Made by a program: the position numbers and the translations under genes. DNA of 64,000 nucleotides from Anabaena sp. PCC 7108 (GTDB lineage: Bacteria > Cyanobacteriota > Cyanobacteriia > Cyanobacteriales > Nostocaceae): NCBI RefSeq assembly GCF_000332135.1, contig NZ_KB235896.1:248001-312000 (forward strand), given 5' to 3'. The notes under the pieces are model-generated. The model searched no databases. It was not told the origin of the DNA and saw only the letters and a list, made by a program, of their open reading frames with translations. Below, piece after piece: positions 17,734 through 27,311 of this stretch (its first letter is position 1; each line of letters begins with the position of its first letter).

Positions 17734-19212
17734 TCAAGCTTGTAGTAAATTTTTGCCACGTAGGTAAATTTCCCGTGCGTAGTCAGTCCAAGCACCTTGT
17801 CCCCAATATCGAAAACAACTGGTTTGCAGCAACAAGTTATGTAATAAAATTTGGCGGTAGTGAGTTTGTTTGGTGATGGTTTTTTCTAAGTCGTTAGACA
17901 ATAATGGATCAAATTTCTGATGAAATAATTTGCTTAATTCATACATGGGAGATAAAACATTTTCGTATCCTTGCACCCAACTAATATGATTAGTCCATGA
18001 TGCACCATCCAGATGAAAATTAGGGTTAATCTGTTTTATTTCTTGAATAGCATTTTCTACAGCATTTTGTTGAATATTATCTGCTGAAACTCGCTGCCAA
18101 ATTTGATGTTGTCCTACTGGTTGACAACAGGGAAAATCTTCAGGTTGACAACCAGCCGCAGTCAATAATTCTAAATATTCTGTTCCACAAACCCCGACAA
18201 CACCTGTTTTACCTATTTGTCCCCAAGCTTGCTTGAAACCGCTGGGAAATTCATTCATCATCACGCCCCCATTTTCACCATCACCTATTTGACTGACGAT
18301 TGGTGGTACTAAAACATTTCCTAGTTGTTGTTTAGATAAGGTTTTAGCTTCATAATATGGCTGCATTTGAGCGACTAATTTAGTATCTGAACCTTGGGTT
18401 TTAATTAAGGCTGTAATACTAATTGTTTCCCCTTGGGAATTACGAGCGATTAAACGGTGTGGTAGATGTTTTTGGGTGATAGGTTCACCACTGATTTGTT
18501 CTATCGTATGTTCTTGAACAAGTAACCAGCGGTATCCACATTCTTTCAGGGCTTTGATAAATGCAAACAAGGTATCTGGGTGATTTGGTAGGTGCATTTC
18601 TGGAGGTGAAAATCCTTTAACTCGTCCCAGGGCTTCCCAACCAAAAATTGCCGCAAACTGATGTTGCCAAGCGATAATGTGCAGTTTAATATCTGGTATG
18701 GGGGTGGAAGGAATGACAGCATGACCCCACATTGTTCCCAACCACTCTACATAAGGTTGATAGGTAGAATCACAGGTGATGCGTTTAAGATTGTCGAGAA
18801 TGTCACTCCGTCCCATTTGTCGGAGTCCCCACAAGAGATTACCGGAATAGTCCAACATCACACGGGGGTTATGGCCTTGATTGACTAATTCAGGAATAAA
18901 GTCTCCCATGCGGCTGTAACAATAAGCAAATGGTGCAGCGTTGTGGTTGTCTCCTTCGTGCTGATGTTCAAACATATATTGCAGATTGCTGATGTATGAA
19001 CCGTTTTGTCCAGCTGGTATAGTTGGTTGGTGCATATGCAGTGCGATCGCAAATACTGCATTGACATCTGCTAACTTGATATTAGTTGTTGGTAAAAATA
19101 CGGGCGCATCATGGTTAACTACAGAAAGCACTTCTGTTTCCCAACCAGAAATATTTGGTAAGTCATCGATGATTTCGGGTAAAGATGGGAGATTGGTAAG
19201 GAGTTTAAGCAT
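17734..19212 (-). CDS. Glycoside hydrolase family 57 protein
   Basis: A 492-residue GH57-type enzyme, a family that cleaves or transfers alpha-glucans such as glycogen. The conserved regions are visible: ALHMHQPTIPAG near the N-terminus (catalytic-barrel HxHQP), MLDYSGNLLWGL, FSPPEMHLP with the probable nucleophile glutamate, and DGENGGVMMNEFP. The C-terminus CFRYWGQGAWTDYAREI is typical of cyanobacterial members. There is no signal peptide, so it works on intracellular glucan. The start is the ATG at 19212. The frame stays open and looks coding for about 20 codons upstream to a stop, but has no ATG, GTG or TTG there. It is downstream of rsmH on the same strand. Confidence 0.88.
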   Translation of the reverse strand: MLKLLTNLPSLPEIIDDLPNISGWETEVLSVVNHDAPVFLPTTNIKLADVNAVFAIALHMHQPTIPAGQNGSYISNLQYMFEHQHEGDNHNAAPFAYCYSRMGDFIPELVNQGHNPRVMLDYSGNLLWGLRQMGRSDILDNLKRITCDSTYQPYVEWLGTMWGHAVIPSTPIPDIKLHIIAWQHQFAAIFGWEALGRVKGFSPPEMHLPNHPDTLFAFIKALKECGYRWLLVQEHTIEQISGEPITQKHLPHRLIARNSQGETISITALIKTQGSDTKLVAQMQPYYEAKTLSKQQLGNVLVPPIVSQIGDGENGGVMMNEFPSGFKQAWGQIGKTGVVGVCGTEYLELLTAAGCQPEDFPCCQPVGQHQIWQRVSADNIQQNAVENAIQEIKQINPNFHLDGASWTNHISWVQGYENVLSPMYELSKLFHQKFDPLLSNDLEKTITKQTHYRQILLHNLLLQTSCFRYWGQGAWTDYAREIYLRGKNLLQA

Positions 19213-19333
19213 TTCTGGTTTTTCTGAAACGATGTCTAACTCCCAGATATTCCCACCTTTGGGTTCTACTTCTTAATAAACTTTGTTTACCAAATCTCCC
19301 TCTCTCCGCGTCCCCACATCCCCGCGTCCCTTC

Positions 19334-20239
19334 TTAAACACCCACTACTTTTTCTGCTATCCTTAATTTAGCGGAGCGCGATCGCACATTTTGAGAAATT
19401 TCTTCTTCACCAGCAATAATTGGTTTTTTTGTCAATACCTTTAACATGGGAGAATTTCTTAACCCGTGTTTCACTAATCTATCTTCCAAACTGTGAAAAC
19501 TGATAATTACCATTCTTCCACCGGGAACCAGCGCTAATGGTGCTTTTTCTATCAGGGTTTCTAAAACGTTTAATTCATCATTCACCACAATTCGCAAAGC
19601 TTGGAAAACGCGGGTAGCGGGGTGAATTCTCCCGTGACGGTATTTAGGAGGGACAGAATATGCGATCGCATTTGCTAATTCTGTAGTAGTATCAAATGGG
19701 CGTTTTTCAACTATTCTTCTAGCTATTCTTCTCGAAAGTCTCTCTTCACCATACTTAAAGAAAATATCTGCTAATTCTTTTTCGTCCCACTCATTGATGA
19801 TATCTCCAGCAGTGAGGGATTGTTGCTGGTTCATTCGCATATCTAAGTTTGCAGTATTTCTAAAACTAAAACCTCGTTCTGGATTATCTAAATGATAGGA
19901 ACTCACTCCCAAATCAGCTAAAATTCCCTCATAATAATTTTCTGGAAATTGGTAATTTGCAAAGTTGCTATTAATAAAATTAACTCTATTTCCAAACTCT
20001 GATAAATTCTCTTTTGCTGCGTTTAAAGCATCTTCATCTTGGTCAACTGCTGTAATTTTCACATCTTCAGCAGTTTCTAATATTAACCGACTGTGACCAC
20101 CACCACCAACGGTTAAATCTAAATAATTTCCACCAGGTTGAATATTTAAACCTGTAATCACCTCCTGGCTAAGAACAGGAATATGAGAAAAAGCGATTTC
20201 TTCTAAATCTAGCGATGTTTGTAAATTGGATTCGGTCAT
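19334..20239 (-). CDS. rsmH: 16S rRNA (cytosine-1402 N4) methyltransferase
   Basis: A 301-residue RsmH/MraW enzyme that methylates N4 of C1402 in the decoding site of 16S rRNA using S-adenosylmethionine. Hallmarks are [13 protein letters not shown], the SAM loop [11 protein letters not shown], the aspartate-rich [15 protein letters not shown] for RNA contact, [12 protein letters not shown] and the final ISFHSLEDR. Length matches the family. It starts 17 bp after the stop of the M48 protease gene and is probably co-transcribed with it. In cyanobacteria it is often away from the division cluster, as here. Confidence 0.96.
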   Translation of the reverse strand: MTESNLQTSLDLEEIAFSHIPVLSQEVITGLNIQPGGNYLDLTVGGGGHSRLILETAEDVKITAVDQDEDALNAAKENLSEFGNRVNFINSNFANYQFPENYYEGILADLGVSSYHLDNPERGFSFRNTANLDMRMNQQQSLTAGDIINEWDEKELADIFFKYGEERLSRRIARRIVEKRPFDTTTELANAIAYSVPPKYRHGRIHPATRVFQALRIVVNDELNVLETLIEKAPLALVPGGRMVIISFHSLEDRLVKHGLRNSPMLKVLTKKPIIAGEEEISQNVRSRSAKLRIAEKVVGV

Positions 20240-20256
20240 TAATTTTATCGTTAATT

Positions 20257-22152
20257 TTATCGTTGGTAAATAACTGCTTCAGGAACTTGACGCAGATTTT
20301 TTTCTACTTTTTTCGTATCGTTATTGATAATGATGACATAAGTATAGCCAGGAAATTCTACTTCATTAATTATCTGTTCCAGAAATTTGTATTTACCGCT
20401 ATCTGTTAAAGTCCATTTGCGCTGAACACCAAGTATGTAAAAATGCTCTTCGGGAAAATAATTCACGACTTTTTGGACTAAATAAGCCGTTTTCAATTCT
20501 GGATATTTAGCTAACTGTGAACATAGATTTTCAATCACTTCAGCAGATAAATCGTGATGTTTAAATTGATCATTATCTTTAACATCAGAACGCTCTTGTT
20601 TAGCCAGCCACACAAACTCATAATGCTGCTGAATACGTTCCTGATAAGATTTTAATTCTTTATTTCTTCCTTGACTCTTCAGAAAGACATAAATCAGGTT
20701 ACAACCATCAATAAATATATTTGAATTTTTAGAAATTGCTCTTTCAATATAATCTATGCCACTATCATCATTTCTTTTTAATAAAGCCTGTCCTAATAGA
20801 TAATTAGCTTCCGTATGATTTTCGTCATCAGCTAGAATAGCTCTAAACATCAGCATAGCAGTTTCTTGACTACGAAATTCCCATGTCAAGTAAGCAATAT
20901 CCCAGTTTTCATCTTTAGTCAAAGATTGATTTTTAGACTTTTCTTCTAAAACCTGAAGCTTTTGGAGAGATTCTTGAGCATAGGCGTACCGTTGTCGCCA
21001 AGGAGTTTGTACTTTTTCTTGCCAAGTTTGATCAAAAAGATGAGTAAATTTCTCTAAATTATTTCCTAAATATTCACTAGCAGCACTGATTTCAAATTGT
21101 GGTGGAACAGTTATTCCTTGATTTTTAACAGTCAGATATCCCAAAGATTCCAGTCTATCTTGTAAACAGGGATGAGTATCTTGATGATCGGTTTTTTCTG
21201 ATAAAGCCTGTTGTAAAAAGCGAATAGAATCTTCTTGTGTTGAACAACTAAATAACATTAGAGATACTTGTTCATAAACATTTTGGGGAGGTTCTACTAA
21301 TTCTTCGGCTTGTTTATAGATACTCGGCCAAAAAGAATTCTCCAAAAATTTAGCTTTGACATCGACATTAATCAAAGCTTCAGCTATATTTTCTACACCT
21401 ACAAGTTCTGCTGCACAACGGTCTGCTTCATATTCATTCATTCGCCTTAACACAAATGAATAAGCAGCAAAAAAAGGAGAATACCAATTAAAAAAAGATT
21501 GTAAAATTAAAGAACCGACTTGATCACCACTTTGCTGTAGTTTTTCTAAAATTTGGTAGTAAGTTTTTTGAATACGATAAATCCAGCCGGCAAACTGACT
21601 GTGATTTCCCGATAAATGACCTAATTCATGTCCCAGCACAGCACAAAACTGTTCTGGTGATAAAGCTTGCATTAATGGTAATCCTAATAATAAGTAATTT
21701 TGTTGCCATCCCAATAAACCCAAACGAGGTATTTGGACAACAGCAGCGTTAAACTCATCTGTAAGTAAAATGTGGTGAAATTTTGGTGATTTTAACTTAG
21801 TGGTGAGTTTATCAACTAAATTAAATAGATAGGTAGCTTCTTGACGTTGGAGTTTTAAGCCTTGAGGTTCTGGAAATGTTACCCAGAGCGATCGCAAAAC
21901 CACAAAAATTGGTACAAGCAGCACTAACGCCAATTTCAGCACAACACTGTTCAATGTCTTGGTGTAAAATGCCAGAGCTAGAAGTCCTACAAACACCAGC
22001 AACATCAATACCAAAGAGAAAAATATATAACCATAACCGAGTAAAGCCAACAACCCAACTCTCAACTTATAACTACCAGGTTGCTGCTGGGCGTACTGCT
22101 GTAAGCTAGTTACTAGCGTATCAAATTCTTCTTGATTTAAAGCCATATACAC
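20257..22152 (-). CDS. M48-family membrane metalloprotease
   Basis: A 631-residue zinc protease of the HtpX/Ste24 group with TPR-like repeats. Two adjacent membrane helices lie at about 31-88 ([16 protein letters not shown] and [17 protein letters not shown]). The zinc site is HELGH (in [14 protein letters not shown]) with the third ligand glutamate in [12 protein letters not shown]. The C-terminal half (about 400-520) has helical repeats ([20 protein letters not shown]) and ends in a small domain that looks like a stand-alone alpha/beta module. The protease domain is probably on the cytoplasmic face and may act in membrane-protein quality control. Substrate unknown. rsmH follows closely. Confidence 0.87.
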   Translation of the reverse strand: MYMALNQEEFDTLVTSLQQYAQQQPGSYKLRVGLLALLGYGYIFFSLVLMLLVFVGLLALAFYTKTLNSVVLKLALVLLVPIFVVLRSLWVTFPEPQGLKLQRQEATYLFNLVDKLTTKLKSPKFHHILLTDEFNAAVVQIPRLGLLGWQQNYLLLGLPLMQALSPEQFCAVLGHELGHLSGNHSQFAGWIYRIQKTYYQILEKLQQSGDQVGSLILQSFFNWYSPFFAAYSFVLRRMNEYEADRCAAELVGVENIAEALINVDVKAKFLENSFWPSIYKQAEELVEPPQNVYEQVSLMLFSCSTQEDSIRFLQQALSEKTDHQDTHPCLQDRLESLGYLTVKNQGITVPPQFEISAASEYLGNNLEKFTHLFDQTWQEKVQTPWRQRYAYAQESLQKLQVLEEKSKNQSLTKDENWDIAYLTWEFRSQETAMLMFRAILADDENHTEANYLLGQALLKRNDDSGIDYIERAISKNSNIFIDGCNLIYVFLKSQGRNKELKSYQERIQQHYEFVWLAKQERSDVKDNDQFKHHDLSAEVIENLCSQLAKYPELKTAYLVQKVVNYFPEEHFYILGVQRKWTLTDSGKYKFLEQIINEVEFPGYTYVIIINNDTKKVEKNLRQVPEAVIYQR

Positions 22153-22604
22153 ATAGTCCTAAGTTAAAACACTAGCTTAACCCAAGTATGATTTATTTAA
22201 TCTTTATACTTAAACAAATTTATTAACGCCCTCAGTTCTGCATCTTGGTTCCATAGAATTTAATTAGTTTCAACATAAATTTAATCTATTGGTCTTTCGC
22301 CGCAGATAATCATAGTGTAATGAGGTGAATATTTTTCTGCTTCTCACTCCACACGGCATATAAAAAAATTACCTGTACCTCAATCCCTTGAATCTCTCGC
22401 TCCCTATAATAATTGAAGAAGCTGCACAAAATAAAGCATCAAGTACAAATCCGACTCTGCTATCCTCTCTTCAACAATCAACCTGTAGAGAAAATAGCAA
22501 GATTACCCCGACAAGCTAAATTTTGGCAGAGACGATAAATCTTGTCTGGTTAGCATCTTGGCGGTTCAATTCAAAAATGGCAATAACGGGAGAACAGCAA
22601 ATCT
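22153..22604. other. Divergent promoter region upstream of ndhH
   Basis: About 450 bp between the minus-strand protease gene and plus-strand ndhH. No coding frame or RNA gene was recognised. A weak GGGAGAA sequence lies about 14-20 nt before the ndhH ATG. Confidence 0.5.
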
Positions 22605-23789
22605 ATGAGTAGAATAGAAACCCGCACTGAACCAATGGTGCTAAATATGGGACCTCATCATCCCTCAATGCACGGGGTTCTGCGGCTAATTATGACACTG
22701 GATGGTGAGGATGTCGTTGACTGTGAACCAGTCATTGGCTACCTACACAGGGGAATGGAGAAAATCGCCGAAAATCGGTCAAATATCATGTATGTTCCCT
22801 ACGTTAGCCGTTGGGACTACGCTGCGGGGATGTTTAACGAAGCCGTTACTGTTAACGCACCGGAAAAGTTAGCAGGTATCACAGTTCCCAAACGCGCCAG
22901 CTACATTCGCGTGATCATGCTGGAACTAAACCGCATTGCTAACCACTTGCTATGGTTTGGTCCCTTCCTGGCTGACGTAGGCGCACAAACGCCCTTCTTC
23001 TACCAATTCCGCGAACGAGAAATGATTTATGACCTGTGGGAAGCCGCTACAGGTTATCGCATGGTAAACAATAACTACTTCCGTGTTGGTGGTGTAGCTG
23101 CTGATTTACCTTACGGTTGGGTAGACAAGTGTTGGGAATTTTGCGAATATTTCATCCCCAAAGTTGATGAATATGAACGCTTAGTTACCAATAACCCGAT
23201 CTTCCGTCGCCGTATTGAAGGTTTGGGTACTATTACCCGCGAAGAAGCAATTAACTGGGGACTTTCTGGACCAATGTTACGCGCTTCGGGTGTGAAGTGG
23301 GATTTGCGGAAAGTTGACCACTATGAATGTTACGACGATTTCGACTGGGATGTACAGTGGGAAACCGTAGGTGATTGTCTTGCCCGTTACATGGTACGGA
23401 TGAGAGAAATGCGCGAATCCGTGAAAATCATCAAACAAGCCATTCAAGGTTTACCGGGCGGACCTTACGAAAATCTGGAAGCCAAGCGATTAATGGCGGG
23501 TAAAAAATCTGAGTGGGATGCTTTTGATTATCAATACATTGGTAAAAAAGTTTCACCTTCATTTAAGATTCCTACAGGTGAAATCTACTCCCGTGTAGAA
23601 AGCGGTAAAGGTGAACTAGGAATTTATTTAGTTGGTGATAATAACGTTTTCCCCTGGCGGTGGAAAATTCGCCCAGCAGATTTCAATAACCTGCAAATTC
23701 TCCCTCATTTATTACGGGGGATGAAGGTGGCCGACGTGGTAGTAATTCTCGGTAGTATTGATGTGATCATGGGATCTGTTGATAGATAA
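22605..23789 (+). CDS. ndhH: NAD(P)H-quinone oxidoreductase subunit H
   Basis: A 394-residue homologue of the 49-kDa subunit of complex I, part of the peripheral arm of the thylakoid NDH-1 complex next to the plastoquinone site. It serves cyclic electron flow, respiration and CO2 uptake. [15 protein letters not shown] at the N-terminus, [13 protein letters not shown], and the C-terminal [12 protein letters not shown] are diagnostic, and length is exactly that of cyanobacterial NdhH. It is transcribed alone and followed by a clear terminator; the other ndh genes are elsewhere, as usual in this group. Confidence 0.97.
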   Translation: MSRIETRTEPMVLNMGPHHPSMHGVLRLIMTLDGEDVVDCEPVIGYLHRGMEKIAENRSNIMYVPYVSRWDYAAGMFNEAVTVNAPEKLAGITVPKRASYIRVIMLELNRIANHLLWFGPFLADVGAQTPFFYQFREREMIYDLWEAATGYRMVNNNYFRVGGVAADLPYGWVDKCWEFCEYFIPKVDEYERLVTNNPIFRRRIEGLGTITREEAINWGLSGPMLRASGVKWDLRKVDHYECYDDFDWDVQWETVGDCLARYMVRMREMRESVKIIKQAIQGLPGGPYENLEAKRLMAGKKSEWDAFDYQYIGKKVSPSFKIPTGEIYSRVESGKGELGIYLVGDNNVFPWRWKIRPADFNNLQILPHLLRGMKVADVVVILGSIDVIMGSVDR

Positions 23790-23823
23790 TTAATCGCCGC
23801 ATTACGCCGCTGTTTACTGTATT

Positions 23824-23856
23824 AGAGACGTGTTCATTCGCGTCTCTATGTTTTTT
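23824..23856 (+). terminator. Rho-independent terminator of ndhH
   Basis: AGAGACG at 23824-23830 pairs with CGTCTCT at 23841-23847 across a 10-nt loop, and a T-run follows at 23850-23856. It stands 35 bp after the ndhH stop. Confidence 0.8.
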
Positions 23857-24177
23857 ATATAAAAAATATTTGTGCTTTAAAATACGGTTATATTGCTTAA
23901 TATAATTTAATATATTGTTAATATATTGAAATTAATATGTAAATTAATTTGAGAATGTACACTAAAACTTAATATTTATCTGGATAAAAATCAATGCTAA
24001 TAAAATTAATTAATTATTTTTTCATACTTAGGAATATAATTGACTCAAAGCCATAAATATCACAAACTTAAATTCTGTTATGACAACTTATGTTAGGTGC
24101 TGAATAATTTTTTCTTAAAGGTCTGATAAGTTACTATATAAATTCGAGAGCCTTTACTTAAAAGTTAGTTTAGACCT
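23857..24177. other. AT-rich spacer before the GAF gene
   Basis: About 320 bp of strongly AT-rich sequence. No gene, repeat or hairpin of note was recognised; it presumably holds the promoter of the GAF gene. Confidence 0.45.
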
Positions 24178-24717
24178 GTGCAAATTCACCCTCACTCAAA
24201 ATTTGAACATATCTCGAATCGGCATAGTCAACAGGGTATGCAAAAATTGCTGAATCGCCTTGTGAGAAAAATGCAGCGGGATGAGTTAGTTCGACAAACA
24301 ACAAATCAACTCAGAGAATCACTGCAAGTTGATCGCGTAGTTTTATATTATTTTTATGAACAATGGGAAGGACAGGTGACATTTGAATCTTTGATTTCTG
24401 AGGAATTCTCAATTTTGGGTTCAACTGGAGCCGAAGATTGTTTTAACGACGAGTATGCTGCTTTGTACTTAGCAGGAAGGTTCAGAGCGATCGCTGATAT
24501 TCAGGTTGAACCTATCGCGTCTTGTCACCGCGACTTCCTTCGCAGTATGCAGGTACGCGCCAATTTAGTTGTACCTATTTTGATCCCCAGAGGTTTATGG
24601 GGACTACTAGTAGCTCATCACTGTCAGAAGCCTCATGTTTGGTCATCAGCAGATATAGAATTAATGCGAACAGCCGCTGAAACTTTATCCACAGATCCAA
24701 ACATCCTGAAAACTTAA
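24178..24717 (+). CDS. Single GAF-domain protein with two cyanobacteriochrome-like cysteines
   Basis: A 179-residue protein consisting of one GAF domain. It starts at a GTG. The domain matches the cyanobacteriochrome/phytochrome-like subgroup: ESLQVDRVVLYYF, then DCFNDEYAALYLAGRFRAIADIQ, then SCHRDFLRSMQVRANLVVPI and LWGLLVAHHC. C116 followed by H117 is where cyanobacteriochromes attach bilin. C88, in the sequence EDCF, is where the DXCF second cysteine sits, and the 28-residue spacing equals that of TePixJ (C494/C522). There is no kinase, GGDEF or other output domain. It could be a small light sensor acting through a partner, or a non-photosensory GAF that kept the motif. Adjacent genes give no hint. 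Confidence 0.82.
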   Translation: MQIHPHSKFEHISNRHSQQGMQKLLNRLVRKMQRDELVRQTTNQLRESLQVDRVVLYYFYEQWEGQVTFESLISEEFSILGSTGAEDCFNDEYAALYLAGRFRAIADIQVEPIASCHRDFLRSMQVRANLVVPILIPRGLWGLLVAHHCQKPHVWSSADIELMRTAAETLSTDPNILKT

Positions 24718-24844
24718 CATCATCTGCAACTTCTTGAAAATCTCGTGCTATGTGGCTTTGTACTTAAATTTCGCACCTCCTGCAATCTGCTGTAATTCTC
24801 CCCATCTCCGCGTCTTTTAACTTTTACCTGCAATTGCAAATTTT

Positions 24845-26041
24845 ATGGATTCCCATCCCGCACTGTGTGAAGCTATAGCCAATCGTATTATCACCAATCC
24901 TCAGAAACGAATTACCTTTGCTGAATACATGGATATGGTGCTATATCACCCAGAATATGGCTACTATGCCAGTGATACAGTCAAAATCGGGTTTAAAGGT
25001 GGTGATTTTTTCACATCTTCCAGTCTTGGGAGTGATTTTGGCGAATTACTGGCTGTACAATTTTTCCAGATGTGGCAGATTTTAGGGCAACCAACGCCTT
25101 TTTCTTTGGTGGAAATGGGAGCAGGTTTTGGTATTTTGGCATCTCACATCCTCAATTACCTAAAATTACAATACCCAGATTTTTTTACTGTACTGGAATA
25201 CATCATTATTGAGAAATCGCCAAGTTTAAGACAAGAACAGCAGCAAAGGTTACAAGATTTCTCAATCCGTTGGTGCAATTTGGAGGAAATAGTTCCTAAT
25301 TCAATTATTGGCTGCTTTTTTTCTAATGAATTAGTAGATGCTTTTCCAGTGCATCAGTTCACCCTAGAAGCAGGAGAATTGCGGGAAATTTATGTCACTA
25401 CATCGCAAAACCTAACTCCTGTTCTATTAGGAGAGAAGTCAAATATTGAATTTATGGAAGTATTAGGTGAACCATCTACACCGCAGTTAGCAGCATATTT
25501 TGATTTAGTGAAAATTGAATTAAGCCAAAGTACTTATGCAGATGGTTATCGCAGTGAAATTAATTTAGCTGCTCTCAATTGGTTGGGTATAGTGGCAGAC
25601 TGCTTGCAACGCGGGTATGTGTTAACAATTGATTATGGCTACCCTTCCAGCCGTTATTATCACCCCAGGCGATCGCAAGGAACATTACAGTGCTACTACC
25701 AACATCGTCATCACGATAACCCTTACATCAATATTGGGCGACAAGATATCACTGCCCATGTTGATTTTACAGCTTTAGAATCCTGGGGTAAAAAGTGCGG
25801 TTTAAATTCAGTTGGTTGGACACAGCAAGGTTTATTTTTGATGGCGTTGGGATTAGGTGAACGACTAGCCGCCCTTTCATTTCAAAACCAACCATTATCA
25901 CAAGTGCTAAACCGACGGGAAGCATTACACCAACTGATTTCACCAACAGGACTGGGTAGTTTTGGGGTTCTAGTTCAAAGCAAGGGATTGAATGCAGAAG
26001 CGGCCTGGCAATGTTTGAAAGGATTAACCACACCAGGGTAA
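24845..26041 (+). CDS. MidA/NDUFAF7-like SAM-dependent methyltransferase
   Basis: A 398-residue class I methyltransferase of the DUF185 (COG1565) family. Conserved segments are FAEYMDMVLYHPEYGYYAS near residue 30, the SAM-binding LVEMGAGFGILASHIL, the FSNELVDAFPVHQF segment and LTIDYGYPSSRYY. Its mitochondrial relative NDUFAF7 dimethylates an arginine of the complex I 49-kDa subunit. The NdhH gene, the homologue of that target, is only about 1 kb upstream here, which is suggestive but not proof of function. No signal peptide. The start ATG is preceded by an AT-rich leader without a strong ribosome site. Confidence 0.85.
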   Translation: MDSHPALCEAIANRIITNPQKRITFAEYMDMVLYHPEYGYYASDTVKIGFKGGDFFTSSSLGSDFGELLAVQFFQMWQILGQPTPFSLVEMGAGFGILASHILNYLKLQYPDFFTVLEYIIIEKSPSLRQEQQQRLQDFSIRWCNLEEIVPNSIIGCFFSNELVDAFPVHQFTLEAGELREIYVTTSQNLTPVLLGEKSNIEFMEVLGEPSTPQLAAYFDLVKIELSQSTYADGYRSEINLAALNWLGIVADCLQRGYVLTIDYGYPSSRYYHPRRSQGTLQCYYQHRHHDNPYINIGRQDITAHVDFTALESWGKKCGLNSVGWTQQGLFLMALGLGERLAALSFQNQPLSQVLNRREALHQLISPTGLGSFGVLVQSKGLNAEAAWQCLKGLTTPG

Positions 26042-26150
26042 AGGTGAAAGTAAAAGGTTAAAACTCTATTTAAGAATCCTGTATCAGTCTTTATTAGACT
26101 AGCATAACAGTGATTACCTTGAACTCTCAAACCTTAATTTAGTAATAACT

Positions 26151-26246
26151 ATGACTGCTCACGACCTACTTGTGCTAGTAACTCTACTTAGTCCCGGACT
26201 CCTGCTTTCAATTATAATCATGGCTACTTTTGCCGCAGGTGGCTGA
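26151..26246 (+). CDS. 31-residue single-span membrane peptide (hypothetical)
   Basis: An ATG at 26151 opens a 31-codon frame ending in TGA. The peptide starts MTAHDLLVLV, is almost wholly hydrophobic (one membrane helix, residues about 6-28), and ends ATFAAGG. Size and character resemble the small subunits of cyanobacterial photosystems, cytochrome b6f and NDH-1, but it matches none that I remember (PetG/L/M/N, PsbI/K/M/T/X, PsaI/J/M). No clear ribosome site precedes it. It might be a chance frame, but the unbroken hydrophobic segment between two genes of the same strand argues for a real product. Confidence 0.45.
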   Translation: MTAHDLLVLVTLLSPGLLLSIIIMATFAAGG

Positions 26247-26314
26247 TGTCTGGGAAATGAAAAAATGGGGATTTGGGGTGGATCAATAATAACTTATTCC
26301 CAGTCCCCATTTCC

Positions 26315-26336
26315 CCAATGACCAATGACCAATGAC
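26315..26336. repeat. Short tandem repeat (CCAATGA)3
   Basis: Three consecutive 7-base units, the same family (in complement) as the ATTGGTC array near 13540. It lies just before the dehydrogenase start codon. Confidence 0.75.
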
Positions 26337-26351
26337 AAAGGAACATAAAAC

Positions 26352-27230
26352 ATGAAGGTTGCATTTCTGGGAACTGGATTGATGGGACTACCGATGGCTC
26401 AAAGGTTATTAGCCGCAAATGTAGAGCTAGTTGCCTACAACCGCACCCCAGAAAAATTAGCACCACTACAGGCAGCAGGGGCAGAAATTGTCACAAAACC
26501 ACGTCAAGCAATTCGCTCTGCTGATTGTATAGTTCTGATGCTATCTAATGCCGCAGCTATTTATCATGTCTTGCTCACAGATACCAGTTGGCACACTTTA
26601 TCAGGGCGCAGTGTCATCCAAATGGGGACGCTGACTCCTCCAGAAAGCCAAGAAATCAGAGATGCGGTAGTTGCGGCAGGTGGTGAATATATAGAAGCGC
26701 CCGTACTCGGTAGTATCCCGGAAGCAGAAACTGGCAAGTTAATTGTGATGGTAGGTGCGGAACCAGAACAATATCAACGTCACGTCAATTTACTGCAACA
26801 TTTTGGACCCGAACCATTACACATCGGTCCTGTAGGATCTGCCTCAGCCCTGACATTAGCACTAAATCAACTCATTGCTTCCCTCACTACTAGTTTTGCC
26901 CTTAGTTTGGCTTTTGTCCAAATGCAAGGCATTGATATAGACTTGTTTATGCGAATCCTGCGCGATAGTAAACTGTACGCGCCTACCTTTGATCAAAACC
27001 TGAAACGGATGTTAGATGGCAATTACACTAAAGCGAATTTGCCTACAAAACAATTGATCAAAGAAATAGATTTATTTATCTCTGAAGCTAAATCCCTTGG
27101 TTTGAATCTCAGCAGTATTGAGGGTGTAAGGCATATCTTACAATCAGCAATGAAAATGTCATATCCAGAAGATGATTACTCTTCTGTCTTTCCCGCAATT
27201 CGGGAATGGGGTGAAGTTAGTGGTGGCTGA
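26352..27230 (+). CDS. NAD(P)-dependent beta-hydroxyacid dehydrogenase family protein
   Basis: A 292-residue enzyme of the 3-hydroxyisobutyrate/6-phosphogluconate dehydrogenase superfamily, which reduces or oxidises short beta-hydroxyacids or succinic semialdehyde-type substrates. MKVAFLGTGLMGLPMAQRL is the N-terminal cofactor motif (GxGxMG). The substrate segment EAPVLGSIPEAETG matches the usual DAPVSGG region with changes. The catalytic lysine region is LNQLIASLTTSFA, where the typical GxxxKxxxN is altered: glutamine-rich LALNQLIA replaces KLxxN. The loss of that lysine makes activity on classical substrates doubtful. LPTKQLIKEIDLFISEA is the conserved C-terminal helix. Confidence 0.85.
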   Translation: MKVAFLGTGLMGLPMAQRLLAANVELVAYNRTPEKLAPLQAAGAEIVTKPRQAIRSADCIVLMLSNAAAIYHVLLTDTSWHTLSGRSVIQMGTLTPPESQEIRDAVVAAGGEYIEAPVLGSIPEAETGKLIVMVGAEPEQYQRHVNLLQHFGPEPLHIGPVGSASALTLALNQLIASLTTSFALSLAFVQMQGIDIDLFMRILRDSKLYAPTFDQNLKRMLDGNYTKANLPTKQLIKEIDLFISEAKSLGLNLSSIEGVRHILQSAMKMSYPEDDYSSVFPAIREWGEVSGG

Positions 27231-27232
27231 TT

Positions 27233-27260
27233 GAAGGCAGAAGGCAGAAGGCAGAAGGCA
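27233..27260. repeat. Short tandem repeat (GAAGGCA)4
   Basis: Four exact 7-base units directly after the dehydrogenase stop codon. Confidence 0.85.
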
Positions 27261-27311
27261 GGTAATAAAAACCAGTAGAAGTTATTCTCCCCCTCTGCCC
27301 CCCTGCTCCTC

